Below, piece after piece: positions 46,601 to 58,219 of a stretch of 64,000 nt of DNA. Position numbers and translations under genes: made by a program. Position 1 is the stretch's first letter. Each line of letters opens with the position of its first letter. The notes under the pieces were generated by a model. The model searched no databases. It worked only from the letters and a program-made list of their open reading frames with translations, and was not told the DNA's origin. The stretch is from Orychophragmus violaceus (Eukaryota; Streptophyta; Magnoliopsida; Brassicales; Brassicaceae), in NCBI GenBank assembly GCA_030180135.1, contig CM058235.1, positions 95,581,506 through 95,645,505 of the forward strand, written 5' to 3'.

Positions 46601-47698
46601 GAACGACTATCTCGGCCATACTGACTGACGTGATGGATTATCCTGACCATATGCACCGCCGGGAAGGATTCTAAGGCCAAAATGCAAGTTTCCATGACCC
46701 GGGAAGAATTGGATCGAGTTTTTTTGAAACTATCACGACCAAAACCCTTAAAATGGGATATAAAAGAGGTCTAGTGAAGAAATTGGTGGAAAACAAATGA
46801 CCCGAAAAACCCGTCTATGCATCGTGGGAAGGTTATAGCCTACCGAGAACCAAGGTTCCATGACCCGAAAAAAATTGACTCGAGTTTTTTTGAAACTATC
46901 AAGACCCAAACCTCTCAAATGGATAACAAAGAGGTCTGGTGAAGAAATTGGTGGAAAAAACAATGACGGCATATGATAAACTGATTCTATCCACCAGGAG
47001 AAGGATCCTAAGGCCAAAAACCCTCTAATGGACTGACGGGAAGGAACATCTCAGCCATACTGACTGACGGGATGGATTATCATGACCGGATGAACCGCCG
47101 GGAAGGATCCTAAGGCCAAAAACCACCCTAAATGACTTAAGGTGTGGAATCCCTCGGCCAAAACAACAAAGGATTAGCATTCTCGCGGCCAGAATGACTG
47201 ACGGGATGGAAACGAACTGACGGGAAGGACTATCTCGGCCATACTGACTGACGGGATGGAAACAAAATGACGGGAAGGACTATCTCGGCCATACTGACTG
47301 ACGGGATGGATTATCCTGACCGGATGCACCGAGGGGAAGGATCCTAAGACCAAAAACCACCCAAATGGACGTAAGGTGTGGAATCCCTGGGGCAAAACTA
47401 CCAAGGACTAGCGTTCTCGCAGCCAGAACCACTGACTGGATGGAAACGAACTGACGGGAAAAACTGTCTTGGCCAAAATGACTGACGGGATGGATTATCC
47501 TGACCAGATGCACCACCGAGAAGGATTCTAAGGCAAAAATGCAAGTTTCCATGACACAGGAAGAATTGGATCGAGTTTTTTTGAAACTATCATCACCAAA
47601 ACCCTTAAAATGGGATATAAAAGAGGTCTGGTGAAGAAATTGGTGGAAAACAAATGACCCAAAAAACCCGTCTATACACCGTGGGAAGGTTATAGCCC

Positions 47699-50600
47699 AT
47701 CAGTTTATCCTATCCCGTCATTGTTTTTTCCACCAATTTCTTCACCAGACCTCTTTGTTATCCATTTGAGAGGTTTGGGTCTTGATAGTTTCAAAAAACC
47801 TCGAGTCAATTTTTTCGGGTCATGGAACCTTGGTTCTCGGTAGGCTATAACCTTCCCACGGTGTATAGACGGGTTTTTCGGGTCATTTGTTTTCCACCAA
47901 TTTCTTCACCAGACCTCTTTTATATCCCATTTTAAGGGTTTTGGTCATGATAGTTTCAAAAAAACTCGATCCAATTCTTCCTTGGTCATAGAAACTTGCA
48001 TTTTGGCCTCAGAATCCTTCTCGGCGGTGCATCTGGTCAGGATAATCCATCACGTCAGTAAGTATGGCCGAGATAGTCCTTCCCGTTGGTTCGTTTCCAT
48101 CCCATCAGTCATTCTGTCCGCGAGAATGCTAGTCTTTTTTTATTTTGGCTGAGGGATTCCACACCTTACGTCATTAGGGTGGTTTTTGGTCTTCGGATCC
48201 TTCCCGTCGGTTCATCCGGTCAGGATAGTCCATCACTTCAGTCAGTATGGCCGATATAGTCCTTCCCGTCAGTTCGTTTCCATCCCGTTAGTCAGTATGG
48301 CCGAGATAGTCCTTCCCGTCAGTTCGTTTCCATCCCGTCAGTCATTCTGTCCGCGAGAATGCTAGTCCTTTGTTGTTTTGGCCGAGGGATCCCACACCTT
48401 ACGTCATTAGGGTGGTTTTTGGTCTTCGGATCCTTCCCGTCGGTTCATCCGGTCAGGATAATCCATCCCGTCAGTCAGTATGGCCGAGATACTCCTTCCC
48501 GTCAGTTCGTTTCCATCCCGTTAGTCAGTATGGCCGAGATAGTCCTTCACGTCGGTTCGTTTCCATCCCATCAGTCATTCTGGCCGCGAGAATGCTAGTC
48601 CTTGGTTGTTTTGGCCGAGGGATTCCACACCTTAGGTCATTTAGGGTGGTTTTTGGCCTTGGGATCCTTCCCGGCGGTTCATCCGGTCATGATAATCCAT
48701 CCCATCAGTCAGTATGGCCGAGATATTCCTTCCCGTCAGTCCATTAGGGGGTTTTGTCCTTAGGATCCTTCCCCCGGTGGATAGGATCAGTTTATCCTAT
48801 CCCGTCATTGTTTTCTCCACCAATTTATTCACCAGACCTCTTTGTTATCCATTTGAGAGGTTTGGGTCTTGATAGTTTCAAAAAAACTCGACTCAATTAT
48901 TTTCGGGTCATGGAACCTTGGTTCTCGGTAGGCTATAACCTTCCCACGGTGTATAGACGGGTTTTTCGGGTCATTTGTTTTCCACCAATTTCTTCACCAG
49001 ACCTCTTTTATATCCCATTTTAAGGGTTTTGGTCATGATAGTTTCAAAAAAACTCGAGTCAATTTTTTCGGGTCATGGAACCTTGGTTCTCGGTAGGCTA
49101 TAACCTTCCCACGGTGTATAGACGGGTTTTTCGGGTCATTTGTTTTCCACCAATTTCTTCACCAGACCTCTTTTATATCCCATTTTAAGGGTTTTGGTCA
49201 TGATAGTTTCAAAAAAACTCGATCCAATTCTTCCTGGGTCATGGAAACTTGCATTTTAGCCTTAGAATCCTTCTTGGCGGTGCAACTGGTCAGGATAATC
49301 CATCACGTCAGTCAGTATGGCCGAGATAGTCCTTCCCGTCATTTCATTTCCATCCCATCAGTCATTCTGTCCGCGAGAATGCTAGTCTTTTTTTATTTTG
49401 GCCGAGGGATTCCACACCTTACGTCATTAGGGTGGTTTTTGGTCTTCGGATCCTTCCCGTCGGTTCATCTGGTCAGGATAATCCATCCCGTCAGTCAGTA
49501 TGGCCGAGATAGTCCTTCCCGTCAGTTCGTTTCCATCCCGTTAGTCAGTATGGCCGAGATAGTCCTTCCCGTCGTTTTGTGTCCATCCCGTCAGTCATTC
49601 TGTCCGCGAGAATGATAGTCTTTTTTTATTTTGGCCGAGGGATTCCACACCTTACGCCATTAGGGTGGTTTTGGCCTTAGGATCCTTCCCGGCGGTTCAT
49701 CCGGTCATGATAATCCAGCCCGTCAGTCAGTATGGCCGAGATAGTCCTTCACGTCAGTTCGTTTCCATCCCGTCAGTCATTCTATCCGCGAGAATGCTAG
49801 TCCTTTGTTTTTTTGGCCGAGGGATTCCACACCTTACGTCATTTAGGGTGGTTTTTGGCCTTAGGATCCTTCCCGGCGGTTCATCCGGTCATGATAATTC
49901 ATCCCGTCAATCAGTATGGCCGAGATATTCCTTCCCGTCAGTCCATTAGGAGGTTTTGGCGTTAGGATCCTTCCCCCGGTGGATAGAATCAGTTTATCCT
50001 ATCCCGTCATTGTTTTTTCCACCAATTTCTTCACCAGACCTCTTTGTTATCCATTTGAGAGGTTTGGGTCTTAATAGTTTCAAAAAAACTCGAGTCAATT
50101 TTTTCGGGTCATGGAACCTTTGTTCTCGGTAGGCTATAACCTTCCCACGGTGTATAGACGGGTTTTTCGGGTCATTTGTTTTCCACCAATTTCTTTACCA
50201 GACCTCTTTTATATCCCATTTTAAGGGTTTTGGTCATGATAGTTTCAAAAAAACTCGATCCAATTCTTCCTGGGTCATGGAAACTTGCATTTTGGCCTTA
50301 GAATCCTTCTCGGCGGTGCAACTGGTCAGGATAATCCATCACGTCAGTCAGTATGTCCGAGATAGTTCTTCCCGTCAGTTTGTTTCCATCCCGTTAGTCA
50401 GTATGGCCGAGATAGTCCTTCACGTCAGTTAGTTTCCATCCCGTCAGTCATTCTGGCCGCGAGAATGCTAGTCCTTTGTTGTTTTGGCCGAGGGATTCCA
50501 CACCTTACGTCATTTAGGGTAGTTTTTGGCCTTAGGATCCTTCCCGGCGGTTCATCCGGTCATGATAATCCAGCCCGTCAGTCAGTATGGCCGAAATATT

Positions 50601-53600
50601 CCTTCCCGTCAGTCCATTAGGGGTTTTTGGCCTTAGGATCCTTCTCCCGGTGGATAGGATCAGTTTATCCTATCCCGTCATTGTTTTTTCCACCAATTTC
50701 TTCACTAGACCTCTTTGTTATCCATTTGAGAGGTTTGGGTCTTGATAGTTTCAAAAAAACTCGAGTCAATTTTTTCGGGTCATGGAACCTTGGTTCTCGA
50801 TAGGCTATAACCTTCCCACGGTGTATAGACGGGTTTTCCGGGTCATTTTTTTCCACCAATTTCTTCACCAGACCTCTTTTATATCCCATTTTAAGGGTTT
50901 TGGTCGTGATAATTTCAAAAAAATTCGATCCAATTCTTCCCGGGTCATGGAAACTTGCATTTTGGCCTTAGAAGCCTTCCCGGCGGTGCATCTGGTCAGG
51001 ATAGTCCATCACGTCAGTCAGTATGACCGAGATAGTCCTTCCCGTCATTTCGTTTCCATCCCGTCAGTATCCTATCCCGTCATTATTTTTTCCACCAATT
51101 TCTTCACCAGACCTCTTTGTTATCCATTTGAGAGGTTTGGGTCTTGATAGTTTCAAAAAAACTCGAGTCAATATTTTTGGTTCATGGAACCTTGGTTCTC
51201 GATAGGCTATAACCTTCCCACGGTGTATAGAGGGGTTTTTCGGGTCATTTGTTTTCCACCAATTTCTTCACCAGACCTCTTTTATATCCCATTTTAAGGG
51301 TTTTGGTCATGATAGTTTCAAAAAAACTCGATCCAATTCTTCCTGGGTCATGGAAACTTGCATTTTGGCCTTAGAATCCTTCTCGGCGGTGCAACTGGTC
51401 AGGATAATCCATCACGTCAGTCAGTATGGCCGAGATAGTCCTTCCCGTCATTTTGTTTCCATCCCATCAGTCATTCTGTCTGCGAGAATGCTAGTCTTTT
51501 TTTATTTTGGCCGAGGGATTCCACACCTTACGTCATTAGGGTGGGTTTCCTGTGTCATGGAAACTTGCATTTTTGCCTTAGAATCCATCCCGGTGGTGCA
51601 TCTGGTCAGGATAATCCATCCCGTCAGTCATTATGGCCGAGACAGTTTTTCCCGTCAGTTTGTTTCCATCCAGTCAGTGGTTCTGGCTGCGAGAACGCTA
51701 GTCCTTGGTAGTTTTGCCCCAGGGATTCTACACCTTACGTCCATTTGGGTGGTTTTTGGTCTTAGGATCCTTCCCGTCGGTGCATCCGGTCAGGATAATC
51801 CATCCCGTCAGTCAGTATGGCCGAGATAGTCCGTCCCGTCATTTTGTTTCCATCCTGTCAGTCAGTATGGCCGAGATAGTCCTTCCCGTCAGTTCGTTTC
51901 CATCCCGTCAGTCATTCTGGCCGCGAGAATGCTAGTCCTTTGTTGTTTTGGCCGAGGGATTCCACACCTTAAGTCATTTAGGGTGGTTTTTGGCCTTAGG
52001 ATCCTTCCTGGAGGTTCATCCGGTCATGATAATCCATCCCGTCAGTCAGTATGGCTGAGATGTTCCTTCCCGTCAGTCCATTAGGGGTTTTTTTGGCTTA
52101 GGATCCTTCTCCTGGTGGATAGAATCAGTTTATCATATCCCATCATTGTTTTTTCCACCAATTTCTTCACCAGACCTCTTTGTTATCCATTTGAGAGGTT
52201 TGGGTCTTGATAGTTTCAAAAAAACTCGAGTCAATTTTTTTCGGGTCATGGAACCTTGGTTCTCGGTAGGCTATAACCTTCCCACGATGCATAGACGGGT
52301 TTTTCGGGTCATTTGTTTTCCACCAATTTCTTAACTAGACCTCTTTTATATCCCATTTTAAGGGTTTTGGTCGTGATAGTTTCAAAAAAACTCGATCCAA
52401 TTCTTTCCGGGTCATGGAAACTTGCATTTTGGCCTTAGAATCCTTCCCGGCGGTGCATCTGGTCAGGATAATCCATCACGTCAGTCAGTATGGCCGAGAT
52501 AGTTCTTCGCGTCAGTTCGTTTCCATCCCGTTAGTCAGTATGGCCGAGATAGTCCTTCACGTCAGTTCGTTTCCATCCCGTCAGTCATTCTGGCCGCGAG
52601 AATGCTAGTCCTTTGTTGTTTTGGCCGAGGGATTCCACACCTTACGTCATTTAGGGTGGTTTTTGGCCTTAGGATCCTTCCCGGCGGTTCATCCGGTCAT
52701 GATAATCCAGCCCGTTAGTCAGTATGGCCGAGATATTCCTTCCCGTCAGTCCATTAGGGGTTTTTGGCCTTAGGATCCTTCTCCCGGTGGATAGGATCAG
52801 TTTATCCTATCCCGTCATTGTTTTTTCCACCAATTTCTTCACTAGACCTCTTTGTTATCCATTTGAGAGGTTTGGGTCTTGATAGTTTCAAAAAAACTCG
52901 AGTCAATTATTTCGGGTCATGGAACCTTGGTTCTCGATAGGCTATAACCTTCCCACGGTGTATAGACGGGTTTTTCGGGTCAATTGTTTTCCACCAATTT
53001 CTTCACCAGACCTCTTTTATATCCCATTTTAAGGGTTTTGGTCGTGATAATTTCAAAAAAACTCGATCCAATTCTTCCCGGGTCATGGAAACTTGCATTT
53101 TGGCCTTAGAAGCCTTCCCGGCGGTGCATCTGGTCAGGATAGTCCATCACGTCAGTCAGTATGGTCGAGATAGTCCTTCCCGTCATTTCGTTTCCATCCC
53201 GTCAGTATCCTATCCCGTCATTGTTGTTTCCACCAATTTCTTCACCAGACCTCTTTGTTATCCATTTGAGAGGTTTGGGTCTTGATAGTTTCAAAAAAAC
53301 TCGAGTCAATTTTTTCGGGTCATGGAACCTTGGTTTTCGGGTCATTTGTTTTCCACCAATTTCTTCACCAGACCTCTTTTATATCCCATTTTAAGGGTTT
53401 TGGTCATGATAGTTTCAAAAAAACTCGATCCAATTCTTCCTGGGTATTTTGGCCTTAGAATCCTTCTCGGCGGTGCAACTGGTCAGGATAATCCATCACG
53501 TCAGTCAGTATGGCCGAGATAGTCCTTCCCGTCATTTTGTTTCCATCCCATCAGTCATTCTGTCTGCGAGAATGCTAGTCTTTTTTTATTTTGGCCGAGG

Positions 53601-56596
53601 GATTCCACACCTTACGTCATTAGGGTGGGTTTCCTGTGTCATGGAAACTTGCATTTTTGCCTTAGAATCCTTCCCGGTGGTGCATCTGGTCAAGATAATC
53701 CATCCCGTCAGTCATTATGGCCGAGACAGTTTTTCCCGTCAGTTCGTTTCCATCCAGTTAGTGGTTCTGGCTGCGAGAACGCTAGTCCTTGGTAGTTTTG
53801 CCCCAGGGATTCCACACCTTACGTCCATTTGGGTGGTTTTTGGTCTTAGGATCCTTCCCGTCGGTGCATCCGGTCAGGATAATACATCCCGTCAGTCTGT
53901 ATGGCCGAGATAGTCCTTCCCGTCATTTTGTTTCCATCCCGTCAGTCAGTATGGCCGAGATAGTCCTTCCCGTCAGTTCGTTTCCATCCCGTCAGTCATT
54001 CTGGCCGCGAGAATGCTAGTCCTTTGTTGTTTTGGCCGAGGGATTCCACACCTTAAGTCATTTAGGGTGGTTTTTGGCCTTAGGATCCTTCCCGGCGGTT
54101 CATCCGGTCATGATAATCCATCCCGTCAGTCAGTATGGCTGAGATGTTCCTTCCCGTCAGTCCATTAGGGGGTTTTTGGCCTTAGGATCCTGGTGGATAG
54201 AATCAGTTTATCATATCCCGTCATTGTTTTTTCCACCAATTTCTTCACCAGACCTCTTTGTTATCCATTTGAGAGGTTTGGGTCTTGATAGTTTCAAAAA
54301 AACTCGAGTCAATTTTTTCGGGTCATGGAACCTTGGTTCTCGGTAGGCTATAACCTTCCCACGATGCATAGACGGGTTTTTCGGGTCATTTGTTTTCCAC
54401 CAATTTCTTAACTAGACCTCTTTTATATCCCATTTTAAGGGTTTTGGTCGTGATAGTTTCAAAAAAACTCGATCCAATTCTTCCCGGGTCATGGAAACTT
54501 GCATTTTGGCGGTGCATCTGGTCAGGATAATCCATCACGTCAGTCAGTATGGCCGAGATAGTTCTTCCCGTCAGTTCGTTTCCATCCCGTTAGTCAGTAT
54601 GGCCGAGATAGACCTTCCCGTCGTTTCGTGTCCATCCCGTCAGTCATTCTGTCCGCGAGAATGCTAGTCTTTTTTTATTTTGGTCGAGGGATTCCACACC
54701 TTACGTCATTAGGGTGGTTTTTGGTCTTCGGATCCTTCCCGTCGGTTCATCCGGTCAGGATTATCCATCCCGTCAGTCAGTGTGGCCGAGATAGTCCTTC
54801 CCGTCAGTTCGTTTCCATCCCGTTAGTCAGTATGGCCGAGATAGTCCTTCCCGTCGTTTCGTGTCCATCCCGTCAGTCATTCTGTCCGCGAGAATGCTAG
54901 TCTTTTTTATTTTGGCCGAGGGATTCCACACCTTACGTCATTAAGGTGGTTTTGGCCTTAGGATCCTTCCCGGTGGTTCATCCGGTCATGATAATCCAGC
55001 CCGTTAGTCAGTATGGCCGAGATAGTCCTTCACGTCAGTTCGTTTCCATCCCGTCAGTCATTCTGGCCGCGAGAATGCTAGTCCTTTGTTGTTTTGGCCG
55101 AGGGATTCCACACCTTACGTCATTTAGGGTGGTTTTTGGCCTTAGGATCCTTCCCGGCGGTTCATCCGGTCATGATAATCCATCCCGTCAGTCAGTATGG
55201 CCGAGATATTCCTTCCCGTCAGTCCATTAGGGGTTTTTGGCCTTAGGATCCTTCTCCCGGTGGATAGGATCAGTTTATCCTATCTCGTCATTGTTTTTTC
55301 CACCAATTTCTTCACTAGACCTCTTTGTTATCCATTTGAGAGGTTTGGGTCTTGATAGTTTCAAAAAAACTCGAGTCAATTTTTTCGGGTCATGGAACCT
55401 TGGTTCTCGATAGGCTATAACCTTCCCACGGTGTATAGACGGGTTTTTCGGGTCAATTGTTTTCCACCAATATCTTCACCAGACCTCTTTTATATCCCAT
55501 TTTAAGGGTTTTGGTCGTGATAATTTCAAAAAAACTCGATCCAATTCTTCCCGGGTCATGGAAACTTGCATTTTGGCCTTAGAAGCCTTCCCGGCGGTGC
55601 ATCTGGTCAGGATAGTCCATCACGTCAGTCAGTATGGCCGAGATAGTCCTATCCCGTCATTGTTGTTTCCACCAATTTCTTCACCAGACCTCTTTGTTAT
55701 CCATTTAAGAGGTTTGGGTCTTGATAGTTTCAAAAAAACTCGAGTCAATTTTTTCGGGTCATGGAACCTTGGTTCTCGATAGGCTATAACCTTCCCACGG
55801 TGTATAGACGGGTTTTTCGGGTCATTTGTTTTCCACCAATTTCTTCACCAGACCTCTTTTATATCCCATTTTAAGGGTTTTGGTCATGATAGTTTCAAAA
55901 AAACTCGATCCAATTCTTCCTGGGTATTTTGGCCTTAGAATCCTTCTCGGCGGTGCAACTGGTCAGGATAATCCATCACGTCAGTCAGTATGGCCGAGAT
56001 AGTCCTTCCCGTCATTTTGTTTCCATCCCATCAGTCATTCTGTCTGCGAGAATGCTAGTCTTTTTTTATTTTGGCCGAGGGATTCCACACCTTACGTCAT
56101 TAGGGTGGGTTTCCTGTGTCATGGAAACTTGCATTTTTGCCTTAGAATCCTTCTCGGTGGTGCATCTGGTCTAGATAATCCATCCCGTCAGTCATTATGG
56201 CCGAGACAGTTTTTCCCGTCAGTTCGTTTCCATCCAGTCAGTGGTTCTGGCTGCGAGAACGCTAGTCCTTGGTAGTTTTGCCCCAGGGATTCCACACCTT
56301 ACGTCCATTTGGGTGGTTTTTGGTCTTAGGATCCTTCCCGTCGGTGCATCCGGTCAGGATAATCCATCCCGTCAGTCAGTATGGCCGAGATAGTCCTTCC
56401 CGTCATTTTGTTTCCATCCCGTCAGTCAGTATGGCCGAGATAGTCCTTCCCGTCAGTTCGTTTCCATCCCGTCAGTCATTCTGGCCGCAAGAATGCTAGT
56501 CCTTTGTTGTTTTGGCCGAGGGATTCCACACCTTAAGTCATTTAGGGTGGTTTTTGGCCTTAGGATCCTTCCCGGCGGTTCATCCGGTCATGATAA
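47699..56596 (-). repeat. Satellite array, orientation B (8.9 kb)
   Basis: Orientation flips at ggttatagcc/catcagtttatcc (47696-47702). From here the + strand reads agtatggccgagatagtcc. The same A and B modules are present with their own higher-order offsets (2084 and 2480 bp), marked by a private junction tagggtgggtttcctgtgtc at 51537, 53621 and 56101. It ends at gataa (56592-56596), the presumed left TSD of copia element 3. Confidence 0.9.
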
Positions 56597-57234
56597 TGAA
56601 GGATGTTTTGGTGTTAATCCTGATTCAGTTCTTCAGATTAAACAGTCCTAAACATACGGATCTAGGTTCTCCTTGAATAGAAACAAATAAGATCTCACCT
56701 TATACCTGTTTATGCAGCGGAAAGAGAGAACAGGTCAGAGATCAGAGAGCTACCAAGTGATAACTCCTCCAGAGGTTCACACACGCACACCAAGCAGGAA
56801 GAGAGGCTGCTAGACCAAGCTGTGGGAGGCGCAGGAAGAGAGAGAGAGGCGCGGCTGGGTTTAGGGTTAGGAGGAAAATCAGACTTAAGTTTTATTTATA
56901 AAACTTGTCTGGTTCCTTTTGGGCTTTTGGGCCCAAATACCAATCTGATTAAATCCCTTAGATTTAATCAGACCCATTAATCTCTCTCTAAGTACGACAA
57001 ATGCCTGGCACTTTTACCGTACTTCTGCTAAGCCGTTCCTACACATTTTCCTGTTAGCTTAGGCGTGTGACCCATATGGGATCATATAATAAAGGCAATA
57101 AGTCCAAGACTTATAGATCATGAGCGGACTCTAGCAAGCCATCATGACCCCCAGTATTATATGCTTATGTCTGATCATTGACATACTCTTACTTTCTAGA
57201 GACAGTACCGAGATTACTGGACACAATTCCAACA
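56597..57234 (-). repeat. Left LTR of copia element 3 (638 bp)
   Basis: tgaaggatgttttgg to ttccaaca. A 12-bp inverted repeat (tctgattaaatc / gatttaatcaga, 56944-56972) occupies the place where element 2 has its TCGATCGA hairpin. TATA word at 56893-56900. Confidence 0.95.
56944..56972. repeat. 12-bp inverted repeat in element 3 LTR
   Basis: Arms tctgattaaatc and gatttaatcaga with a 5-base loop (cctta). Repeated in the right LTR at +6643. Its position relative to the GGCCCA words and the TATA box matches the hairpin of element 2, but the sequence is unrelated. Confidence 0.85.
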
Positions 57235-57245
57235 ATCTCCCACTT
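57235..57245 (-). other. Polypurine tract of copia element 3
   Basis: AAGTGGGAGAT in element sense next to the left LTR. Confidence 0.85.
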
Positions 57246-58219
57246 GTACTGGAATCTCTGTATTCATAATCCTTTTGTCTCAATATCTCGATTAGTCATA
57301 AGGCAAGATGAGTGTCATCCTTATAAAGCCTAATCTTGTTCATCGGACTCTGATTTGATACTGACAATCCAAACGACTCGGGACAGTCCGTTTGAGCATG
57401 GCCATGCATTTTCCAGTATTCAAATCTCCGATTGGCCTAGAGATATTCACTCCATTTATATTGGAGGGACAAATCCCGTCTTGTTCCATCACTGTAAACT
57501 ACTCATTTCATAATACACCCAAACAAGGTCCTTATAACTATCGCAGAACGACAGCGTTAGACAATGATCAAAGTGCATCAGTCCATGTGCGGTCACATGC
57601 ATGCGAACTCAGGTCTAAGGACTATACTCTATAGTCGTATTGAGAATCTCTTATGACACAGATATAAATATCCTGAAGAGTTCTCTTAAGCGGGTCATGT
57701 CCGGTCGTATGTTCCCAACATACACCTATGTACTGACTTTGATGCCGCGCATCTATGACACACTGAGACTTTGTCATAAGTCACATACCAATCTAGTCTC
57801 ACACGGTTGTTGGTGTTCCAATTTCAACAACCTTCGACTAGGGACAGGATGATGTAATCCATCTATCAAATATAGGGTCTCACGATCAAGCTAAATGACT
57901 TTGATGACTCAAGATCAAGTCACTTACTTCGATGACCTATAAAATGGTTCATATCATCTTGGAACGATTATTTCATCACAGTTAAAATAATCTTGAAATA
58001 ATAATTTCATTAAACATCTTAAATGTTTTACAAGAACATATCTAATAACTAAATAAAGCCCTTTAATAACTCCCACTGAAATTAAGACTGCATCTTAATT
58101 TCTCTTATCCTACAGCAACAGTCCGCGACTCGTGCTTAGGCCTAAGGAGTGGCTTCGTTAATAGATTAGCAACGTTCTTATTCATTGAAACTTGCTGATC
58201 TACTTAACATCTCTGTCAT
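57246..58219 (-). other. 3' noncoding region of copia element 3
   Basis: Close homologue of 11136-12099. The plus-strand 80-residue frame at 57392-57634 (MSMAMHFPVF...) is shared with element 2. No sense ORF supported. Confidence 0.6.

Larger units (their letters stand above)
28492..47698 (+). repeat. Main satellite array, orientation A (19.2 kb)
   Basis: Uninterrupted A and B modules. A-module starts (gggaagg-type word) at 36751, 36936, 37120 and 37304 give a 184-185 bp period. B halves start at 37332 and 37498 (ttccatgaccc), 166 bp apart. Large near-identical blocks repeat at fixed offsets. ORFs up to 246 codons on the minus strand are composed of repeated satellite peptides (FHTLRPFGWF, RDSPSRQFVS) and end wherever a module boundary shifts the frame, so none is annotated as a gene. 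Confidence 0.92.

Noticed and set aside
28492..56596. CRISPR array
   Set aside because: Repeats have no regular unique spacers, module lengths are 50-185 bp, there are no cas genes, and the context is a plant nuclear genome.
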